From the NCBI GenBank assembly GCA_039566865.1, contig CM076956.1, positions 14,209,511 to 14,273,510 of the forward strand: a stretch of 64,000 nt of DNA, given 5' to 3'. Below, one piece after another: positions 36,926-45,432 of the stretch (position 1 is its first letter; every line of letters starts with the position of its first letter). The notes under the pieces are model-generated. The model was not told where the DNA came from. It did not search any database and saw only the letters and a list, made by a program, of their open reading frames with translations. Source of the DNA: Aurelia coerulea. Lineage: Eukaryota; Cnidaria; Scyphozoa; Semaeostomeae; Ulmaridae. Made by a program: the position numbers and the translations under genes.

Positions 36926-37349
36926 ATTTCCAGAGTAATATATCGTGATATGTTTGCGTACCAGAAGACTGCGAGTCTGCTTATGAGTGATGTTATCGTA
37001 CCAGACCAGACTCTCATTTTATGTTAGAGAGTCTGGTACCCAGGGTAGCCTAAAAAATGATCTAAACAATTACAGATCTATCCCTGCCTGTACCCTTTAG
37101 AGCGGCTAATATGATCAACTGTTTGAGTTTCTCACTTTACAATGTGCCCTGTTAAAACAGAAAAGAAAACAAAAAGAAAAAGAAAAAATTAATTACTCAA
37201 TAAACTCCAAATTCTACTTAATACATTGTCAGATAAATTCCCTAAAAAAACCTAATTTTAATTATTCCTATCCAAACGAAAAAAGGAAATTAAATTGCAA
37301 CAGAAAGGAAAATCGATTGACTATGTTCTTGATGGAAGGAAGTACGTAA

Positions 37350-37640
37350 AGTTTGTTTTATAATCCTTCCTTTAGTTTTAATTTGAAGTTTGATAGCGAG
37401 GGAGACAGTTTGATTTGGTGATCTAGACTATTCCAAACGGTAGCCCCTCGATATGCAAATGACTTTTGTCCATTGTTTGTTCTAAACAAAGGAAGTTTCA
37501 AGTCAGTTTCGGTGTTTCTTAGCGTCCTCATTGCCTGTTCACGCTGTCTTTGAAACATTTGGGCCATATAGTCTGGGCAAAGTTGGTTAACAGATTTGAA
37601 AACAGTAGTTGCCGTTTCAAACCTGATCAGCTCTTCAAAA
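37350..37640 (-). pseudogene. LINE RT C-terminal fragment
   Basis: Minus strand reads ATTVFKSVNQLCPDYMAQMF, LRNTETDLKLPLFRTNNGQK, SFAYRGATVWNSLDHQIK, then a stop. Same family signature as LRNTNTDLRLPL...GAKSWNSL at 27104-28616. The palm fragment at 36725-36925 lies on the wrong side to belong to the same insertion. Confidence 0.8.
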
Positions 37641-37913
37641 TTAATGAGAGTATTACATGTACTGTAACCAAGCAGCTGTTCGTAAGTTATACTCGACCCA
37701 GGGTATTTTTAGGCCCGACTTGTAAATTGGGGTACATTGCACTTTCTTTGTCAATACTGCTAAGATACTGGTGAATATTGAGTGTCGAGGTGAAACTGGG
37801 TTTGATTATTTACGCAATAAAAGACCTGTATTTTGGCGGAACTTTGGCTAATCTTAACATATTTACTGTACGAATTCCTCCTGGATTATTCCAGTAATTC
37901 TATGGAATTTTGC

Positions 37914-38737
37914 GGGGTGTCTGCAAACCACGAAACCACGAAACGAAACAGCGAAACAGCAAAATGAAATAGCGAAATGAACTGCTAGGTGCAATAGAAG
38001 AAATATACTGCGAGCATTGAATGTGCTGAATTGAGAGAGAACTGGGCACCTCTTCCTACGTTTCGTCTTGCTTCTCCTGTTTTGGTATGGGATTTTAGGC
38101 CTTGTGCTTCTTATTGCAGTTCGATTTACGGTTTGAGTTGTGGATTGAGGTTTGAGTTGTGGGTTGAGTTGTGTGTTGTCTTGTGGAGATTTTGACAAAG
38201 TTGAGATATGGAATCGTAGTGTTTTCTTCGTTATTTCGTTACACAATCAATTTAAAACCCAAGAAAACATGAAAACGCGACGTTTACTTGGCCTGCGCAC
38301 AGACTTTGGTTACTGGGGAGGCGCGCAGGCTAAATTAAAAAAGAGACACTGGTATCGCTTACGGGATTGAACACTTTTATAAATCTGGCACTATTTTGCC
38401 TAATTCCTAATTTTCACTCTTTTTCCAATGAAATCACTTGCACAGTGCAAGGAAATTTTGCTTCATAACGCATCCTTTCATTCCAAATATAGTTCATTCC
38501 TTTACCCCCTTTATATTCTCACAAACCCTCATTCAAATTCTTGCGTATTTAGGGCCTATGCTATGCCGTTAAGCTACGATGAAACGAAACGGCAACAAAT
38601 GTTTTACTGTACAGATGTAATGTTGATGGTGAAATTTGTAATTCTAAACCTTGCAGACTCATATAGATCTCCATTTTGCTGTTTCGTTTCGCTATTTCGC
38701 CGTTTCATTTCGTGATTTCGTGGTTTGCAGACACCCC
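37914..38737. mobile_element. TIR element, GGGGTGTCTGCAAACCACGA termini
   Basis: 824 bp. Left end GGGGTGTCTGCAAACCACGA with repeated ACGAAAC/GCGAAAC; right end is its inverted counterpart (TGGTTTGCAGACACCCC). Subterminal motif repeats like these are common in non-autonomous DNA transposons. No clear target duplication or coding sequence. Confidence 0.75.
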
Positions 38738-38764
38738 TCGTTGCCTATTGAAAAATTCCTGATG

Positions 38765-39600
38765 CATTGGCTCAAATTCTTTCAGTATTGGCTCAAATTC
38801 TTTGTTCCTTATAAAAACTACATGTGTATAGCACAAGTGGCAAGAAAGCAAGCAAAAACTGCAGTTGTAAATATGATCAGCATGGTAATTGATAAAAAAC
38901 GGAAGAAACGAGACATCAACAAATATCAAAGTTCCCAAACAATGTCTCATTTCTTCGTGCTCCTTATCTTGAGAAGCACAGATAATTGACGGCGACGTGT
39001 TACAAAGCTTATAGAAAAGCGACGGCGTCTATAGAAACGACGTCTTCTAAAATAGCGGCGTCTGAAATATGAGCGGCGTCTGAAATATGAGCGGCGTCTG
39101 AAAAATGAGCGGCGTCTGATGAAGAGGCGGCGTCTGATGAAGATGCGGCGTCTGATGAAGATGCGGCGTCTGATGAAGCGGCGACGTCTGAAGATGCGGC
39201 GACGTCTGAAGATGCGGCGACGTCTGATGAAGCGGCGACGTCTGATGAAGCGGCGACGTCTGATGAAGCGGCGACGTCTGATGAAGCGGCGACGTCTGAT
39301 GAAGCGGCGACGTCTGATGAAGCGACGACGTCTGATGAAGCGGCGACGTCTGATGAAGCGGCGACGTCTGATGAAGCGGCGACGTCTGATGAAGCGGCGA
39401 CGTCTGATGAAGCGGCGACGTCTGATGAAGCGGCGACGTCTGATGAAGCGGCGACGTCTGATGAAGCGACGACGTCTGATGAAGCGGCGACGTCTGACAG
39501 AGCGGCGACGTCTGACAGAGCGGCGGCGACGGCGTCGTCGACGACGACGACGGCGTCCAGGTCTTGGATCACCTGGAACAATAAAGTTAATTAAATTATT
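38765..39600 (+). repeat. 18-bp-array repeat element, copy 1 (intact)
   Basis: Left part (38765-39110) matches the three separated segments of 26036-29180; right part is an array of GGCGACGTCTGATGAAGC units at about 39119-39500, ending in CGACGACGACGACGGCG. Unlike the other copy, the array lacks the 135-bp higher-order period. Confidence 0.8.
39119..39545 (+). repeat. 18-bp tandem array (GGCGACGTCTGATGAAGC)
   Basis: About 18-20 nearly identical 18-bp units, each with the palindrome GACGTC. Without stop codons in the unit, long ORFs exist in several frames on both strands (RRRFIR, AASSDV, MKRRRL repeats). Confidence 0.92.
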
Positions 39601-39744
39601 TATACACAATATCCCTTCAGCATAATAAAACTACAAAAAACATACAATGCAATTAATCAATATATTTATATAAACAAAAAGAAAAACATCGAGGGCTAAA
39701 GATTATATTGCTGTTCTCCCAGAGAGTTGTGTTTCAAATTGCTT

Positions 39745-40196
39745 TCAGCTCATCAAATGTATTTTTAGTTGTTTTTTGAATCGGCACAAGGTAGGTAGTT
39801 CCCTGATATTTAAAGGGATTTCATCCCAGACCTTAAGAGCTGAATAGGAAAATCCTTTTTTGGCATACTCCAGATTGTACCTTGGAATCTGAAGATCTCT
39901 ACAGAACCGCGTGTTATAACTGGAGTATTGGGATCTTTGTTGAAATTTGTTCCAGAGATTTTCCGGGCCGAGTCTGTTCATGATCTTATAGGCCATAACT
40001 GCACGATCAAACGTGACAAGTTGTCCAACCTGAAGGAAATTATTCGACCATTCATCTTTTATCCTGGACGTATCGATCATGGAAATGGCTCTGTTTTGAA
40101 GACGTTGAAGGGACTCTTTTCTTGAATTAGAGAGGCTACCCCAGATTACATCTGCATATCGCATGTGACTTTCCACAAGAGCACGATATACATTGC
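39745..40196 (-). pseudogene. LINE RT C-terminal part, split by a MITE
   Basis: Minus strand: LVESHMRYADVIWGS, LQRLQNRAISMID, DLQIPRYNLEYAKKGFSYSA, LKVWDEIPLNIRELP, FKKQLKIHLMS, stop at 39745. It continues upstream beyond the 40201-41463 MITE with LGVIVDEGLNWEEQFK and LKELKNILPQS (41468-41600). Confidence 0.85.
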
Positions 40197-40200
40197 TTAA

Positions 40201-41463
40201 CCCTATCCAGACTGGGGGGGGCTCATTCAGCCCCCCCCACCTACTTAACTGAGCACTGCTCCAAATTGGTTCAACGAACCAGGAAATGATTTTTTGACTT
40301 TTAGTTTCTATCCTTTTGAAGTGTCAATTTGTGTGAAATTTTGAAATAAAAATTTAGGGGGCCGGGGGGTGGCTGTTTTTTTCAGAGTGGTCGGGGCCAA
40401 CTTTTAGGTAAGCTGCTTATGGATATAATTCCAGATCACCTCATAGTCCTTTGATAATATCCTTTTTCATTTGTGAACTTATAATCTATAAGGTCTCTTT
40501 AATTTTTTCCAAGAACAATAGAACAATTATGTGTCACGTGACCTCATCAATGACGTCATCTTTAGGAAAATGGCAAAAATTAGTTCGCGGACTTTCTGCA
40601 AGGATATTTCGACCCCAAATGTTTTACAGCGGTAATAAATAGATTAAAACAGATCAACAGGGTTGTTTCCACCTAAGCTGTGTAATTTTGTTTGAATTTT
40701 GTGCATCATTGGCCGCAAACGGTATCAGATTCCCCGGGGGTATCCTCACATAGTACTACTAACGGTCAGTTTTCATGCATATCTTGAGAATCTGTTTTAC
40801 AGTGAGACTTTTTTGACTTGAAAGTGTTTAGTTTGTCAAGATATTATCAAATTCCACCAAATAACTATCCTCAACCCCCTTTTTCCCCCTTCCTTCTTCC
40901 TTCCAACTCATTTGCCTACTACTGGGAAAAAATGCTGATGTCAGCATTTTTTGCAATAATCAAAACAAAAATTTCAAAAGTAAAAATGAAGTATGCAACG
41001 ATCACTTATCATCGAAGTAGTTTTCATTGTAAACTATGGAGAAATTCTCTAATATGGCTGGATTTGTCATTTTTCAGAAAAACAAGATTTTTATTCTCTT
41101 TGTCCGCCATCTTGAATTTGCGAAAATCAAATTTTTCACTTTATAAGTATATTTTCACCTTCTAACAATGCTTTGATAGGCATAATTTGGTTTCATGAAT
41201 CATTCTTAGAAAATTATAAAGATTTAAAAAAAAGTTGTTTTTTTCATTTTTTTCGTGGACACGTGCCAGTTGGTCTTGAATAATTATGACGTCATATCTA
41301 TTTTTAGAATTTTTTTTATTAGAAATGATAGATCATAAGTACGGCTACCTGCATGGTGAGTTTCGTCTTCGTAAGTGAAGGAATGGCGTTTTTAGAGAGG
41401 GGGGGGGGGCTGAATGAGCCCCCCCAGTCTTCTAGTAGCTCAAAAAGCCCAGTCTGGATAGGG
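40201..41463. mobile_element. TTAA-flanked MITE, CCCTATC termini, copy 3, inside a LINE fragment
   Basis: 1,263 bp with TTAA at 40197-40200 and 41464-41467. Starts CCCTATCCAGACTGGG; ends CCCAGTCTGGATAGGG. Just inside are G-run/CTCATTCAG/C-run hairpins, the same architecture as copies 1 and 2 with a different hairpin loop. Interior has no transposase. The LINE reading frame continues across after removal with one TTAA. Confidence 0.92.
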
Positions 41464-41467
41464 TTAA

Positions 41468-41600
41468 CTGAGATTGTGGGAGGATGTTCTTCAATTCTTT
41501 TAAAGATGCGAGACCTCCGCGAACTTTCCCTTTGACAGTTTTGAATTGTTCTTCCCAGTTAAGCCCTTCGTCTACAATGACTCCAAGTGAGTTAATTGCT
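41468..41600 (-). pseudogene. LINE RT fragment, upstream half of the split copy
   Basis: Minus strand reads NSLGVIVDEGLNWEEQFKTV...LKELKNILPQSQ; joined through a single TTAA to LSNVYRALVESHMRYAD at 40196. Confidence 0.8.
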
Positions 41601-41726
41601 GTCATTAATAGATTTAGATTTTGATGCCATGATCAAAAATCTGTTGTACGATTAAAGTAAACTCACTTGACCTTGCAGCTAGTTCATGACATCCCGTGCT
41701 GCTTTGTTATTGACATAGTTAGCTCC

Positions 41727-42345
41727 TTTTCTCGCACCAGTCTGGCTTCAGGTCTTTGCACTCTGTGGTTACTTATTTATTAAATAGCACTGACGATTGG
41801 TATGTAAATAGCGATAACGAGAAATACACTGCGATGGTATTTATCGACCTAAAAAAGCTTTTGATACCGTTGATCATGAAATTTTACTTGCGAAACTAAA
41901 AAAATATGGCATAGATGGTCATGAGCATTCTTGGTTTAAGTCCTATCTGCAAAACCGACGTCAATTCTGCAAGGTCATGGCACATCCTCAAGTTTACAAA
42001 AGGTTGATTGCGGAGTGCCACAGGGTTCATGTCTTGGTCCACTCCTTTTTCTAATTTATATTAACGATCTCCCTATGTCTCTCCGTAAATGCAATGTGAC
42101 AATGTATGCTGATGACACAAGTATTTCACATTCTGCGAAAAACATCAACGAGTTGAATGACACACTGAATAGTGATCTCGATCGGCTAAAGGAATGGTTA
42201 CAAGGGAACGAACTGTCACTAAATGTGTAAATATAGGTAATTTGTTAGTAATTTTTAGTAATATTGCAAAGTTTGGCACGGCCCCCTGTAAAGCAATCCT
42301 CTCGATTGACGGGGCTACCGTGTAAAAATAACGAAAAAAAAAAAT
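41727..42345 (+). pseudogene. Degenerate LINE with RT palm and 3' tail
   Basis: Plus strand: HQSGFRSLHSVVTYLLNS, AMVFIDLKKAFDT (frameshift), KYGIDGHEHSWFKSYLQN, then VPQGSCLGPLLFLIYINDLP, the catalytic MYADDTS, and LKEWLQGNELSLNV. At 42228 it jumps directly to a 3' UTR with GCACGGCCCCCTGTAAAGCA, shared with the LINE at 42870-43797, and an A-rich tail with ATGAA repeats. The thumb region is deleted. Confidence 0.8.
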
Positions 42346-42869
42346 GAAAAATGAATGCTTTACCAATACTGCGCTCGAGCCTTATTGCTTGACCTTTCAT
42401 GCAATATCATATTTCCCGCAATTTTTGCTTCATTTTGATAAAAGCCTGATTTCTCGAAACAGGATTCCGGAGTACTGGTGGGTAATAAAAATCTTTGTGT
42501 ACCCAACAGGCCAATCTAATTGCTTGAAACTTGGCACACAGAGTCACAATGTATACAACTACGAAACCGTGTCAGCGATTTGTGATAGATCCACTGGTCC
42601 GATTTTTACAAGGGCCTGAAAGTTAAAAAATACATTTAAGACATTTACATTTATTTAAAATGATATCATTTCAAGACAATACCTTTTATCAAAAATTCGT
42701 GACACGGTTTCGCAGTTCAGGGCCTTAAATCTTTATCCTTGCTCAGTTTCTTTGTAACTTTGGGGCCAAGTTGCCAATACCCCGAATGATAGCACCATGG
42801 ACAAAAAAATGTCTTCCCTCATCGTGGAGCCAAAGTTTAGAATGATCTTAGTTTAGAAACATACTTCAT
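42346..42869. other. Short gap between LINE fragments
   Basis: No recognisable gene or repeat boundary seen. Confidence 0.4.
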
Positions 42870-43391
42870 TTCATTTCATTAATTTCATTTTCTATTTTCA
42901 ACCACGGCAGTCCCGTCAGCCTGCAGAGACTGCTTTACAGGGGGCCGTGCAAAATACTAAATTAAAAACCTAATTTACAGTTAATCTAATAATACAATAT
43001 AAATAGAAATTTTCCGAAATTAATCAAAAGAAAGATAAAAGAAAAACCAAAAACGCTCTAAAATTTCTTATTTAGCCTCTTTTTGAAGGTTCGAAGGGAG
43101 GGTGCATGTTTGACATCTGAGCTTAATTGGTTCCAAAGCTTTGGTCCACGAAATAAAATGAAATATACTCCTGCCCATTTGACGTTTTGAAGAAAGGAAC
43201 ACGCAAGTCGGCTTCGGTGTTTCTTAGCCTCATTGTGTTAAGAGCTGAAATTTTTACAAATAATTCGGACAGATATTCGGGCACAAGACCATTTGTTGAC
43301 TTGCACAATACAGTCGCACGATATGGCACAATATGGTTGGCCTTAATTACTTTTTTTAGCTATCTTTATCAAGCCAACCTTAAATAAATGA

Positions 43392-43423
<32 letters not shown>

Positions 43424-43797
43424 CGCTGTTTCACTTTGAATAATGTCCGATATTGTTGGCCATTTCAACCTATTTATCGAGCCAGCTGCTGAAACAACAT
43501 AGCTGCTATTTGTTGCAATTCTGGCAGCTCGATTTTGCAATTTTTGGAGGGTATTATTTTTTAGTTTTATCACAACCATCCCCAAACTGAGCAACAATAA
43601 CGGAAGTGGGGTTCAACAATTCCTCTGTACATCTTACTGAGCGTTTCCTCAGGGAGAATTTTCTTTGTATACCAGAAACCTAAGTTTGCTTCCTCTGTCC
43701 AAAAACTTACGAGGGTATCAAAGGTTAAAAATTCCATTTTGACTCGCTGTGTATTGACGGCATAGCCATGCCATGGAATTACTGTCCGTCGCCTCAT
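42870..43797 (-). pseudogene. LINE C-terminal RT fragment with 3' UTR and (ATGAA)-type tail
   Basis: Minus strand: ILPEETLSKMYRGIVEPHFR, NTLQKLQNRAARIATNSSYV, then an (ATT)n expansion at 43391-43433 that breaks the frame, ATVLCKSTNGLVPEYLSELF, MRLRNTEADLRVPFFKTSN, and a shifted SLRTFKKRLNKKF before the stop near 43059. The 3' UTR matches 42250-42320 (+), and the end carries ATGAA-like repeats. Confidence 0.8.
43391..43433 (+). repeat. (ATT)n microsatellite
   Basis: About 14 tandem ATT/TAT units, inside the LINE fragment. Confidence 0.9.
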
Positions 43798-43811
43798 GAC
43801 GTCCTATTGTC

Positions 43812-44664
43812 CAGTGGCGGCGCCAGCCTAAAAAAAAGTGGAGGGGACGAAGGGAGGAGGGGGTCTGGGGGCGTAGCCCCCAGGAAAGTGGTCAGGACCA
43901 CGTCCTATATATACTCATGAAATGCCCTTTTTACCCTCAGGAAATAGCCTTCTTTGTCTATCAAACTCTGCAACAATGAACTATATTTTCGAAACAGAAC
44001 GCTTTGATTGAAGATCACTCATATCCCTACGTAGAACACCCAAACCCCTTCTGTCTGTATGTGTTTGTTTTTTAGCAGTTCTCTTCGTTTGTAATTATGT
44101 AATGTCTTAAGGCAGCTTGCAATCAAAAATCGAATTTGCAAATTCACCATGTTTGGCTCTAACTTTCAAACCTACACTTGCAATTACCGTACTTGATTGC
44201 AAGCTACCTTCGCTTGTACCTTAGTTTTCCGTTTGTATTTTAAACATTCCTTTTATTTGTAGTAGCAGTTACGTGTAGTTTTATGTAGGTCCCCTTTAAG
44301 GTAAAAGTTTTTTTCTTCTTTTTTGTAGGTACGTGTAGTTTTAGCAATTATTTTTCTCTCTAGTAGTTACGTGCAGTGGTATGTTCGTATTTCCTGTTTT
44401 ATGTTGCCATGAGGTAGACGTAGTTTTCGCTCCAATTGGTATTGTATTAGTAGTAGGGTATGGTATTTTGTAAGTAATGTTGAAAGTAATATGTATTGTA
44501 AGTTATTAAATGTATAAAAAAAACAAACAAAAAAACAAACTCTAAAGATATCTAGCTAACCCCTCCTAAGACATTTTCTCGACGGATCTAGACGAATTGA
44601 AAGAGTGACCTCAGAGAAAAGTGGGGGACTTGTCCCCTCATTCCCCCCCGTGGCTCAGCCACTG
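43812..44664. mobile_element. hAT-like element, CAGTGGCGGCGCCAGCC end, 8-bp TSD
   Basis: Left end CAGTGGCGGCGCCAGC, right end CGTGGCTCAGCCACTG (imperfect inverted pair), flanked by CTATTGTC (43804-43811) and CTTTTGTC (44665-44672), 7 of 8 matching. Contains the GGGGGCGTAGCCCCC motif of the dispersed family and a retroposed tail at 44265-44535. Confidence 0.75.
44265..44535 (+). repeat. LINE/SINE-like 3' tail, copy 2
   Basis: Inverted match to 1985-2215, ending in an A-rich tail at 44517-44540. It lies within the hAT-like element. Confidence 0.65.
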
Positions 44665-44672
44665 CTTTTGTC

Positions 44673-45179
44673 ACGTTACATGGGGTAATTCAAGGAGTCC
44701 TCGTATGGAGATCAAAGAAGAATAGGTCTCTTGGATATCGAAAGATGCTAATAATTTATGGACTTAACTGTTTACGATCAGTTATTTTCATTCAAAGCAT
44801 AACTTCTCAATTAATGTCCTATGGTTGTTTTGAATTTGGGTGCATTTTAGTTGAATCATAGACATGTTTCCTTTTCTTGTTTACAAGAAAGGGCATCAGG
44901 CAGGGCCATCACACAATCACTCTCCCCTGATATGGAGTAGGGTCGAGTCTGCACGCAGGCTATAAAGGTAAAGGAATACATACTGCGTATGGTCAGTTAG
45001 CTAGAATTCTTTTTCAATTTTCTATGATTTCTTTCAAAAATACTTAAATTGCTGCCATTTTGAAGAAAATCAAGATATCAAGAACTTTCCACGGCAGATT
45101 TACAGCAAAATAATGTACCATAAGTTCCTTTCAAGTCATTCAATTCAGAGAAAAATGTCATACAATGTTATACCCACCT
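44673..45179. other. Short gap, no feature seen
   Basis: No coding similarity or clear repeat boundary recognised. Confidence 0.4.
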
Positions 45180-45350
45180 TTTAAAGATTTGAAAGATTTG
45201 AGCCCTATGCTGTATAAATATGCTTCAAATGAAGCCTCCCTCCCAAAGATCAACTTGAAAAAATTAAAATGGGCTTTCACTATACCGGTCTTAGCGTCTG
45301 GAATAACATCCCTATTGAAATCGAAACTGGGTTTATGAAAGAGCATTTCT
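45180..45350 (+). pseudogene. LINE RT 3' remnant
   Basis: Plus strand reads KMGFHYTGLSVWNNIPIEIE, the GAKLWNSLP-type C-terminal signature of CR1/L2-like LINE proteins; frames on either side are broken. Confidence 0.5.
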
Positions 45351-45432
45351 GCAACTGCACGGGAAAGAACAGGGATAGATAGGGGGTCAATATTCGAATG
45401 GTTCCTTTACCCAGATCTAAATAATTTCTCAC

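Noticed and set aside
40818..41165. ORF inside the large TTAA MITE as a transposase
   Set aside because: No transposase motif, no DDE-type spacing, low-complexity composition; the element looks non-autonomous.
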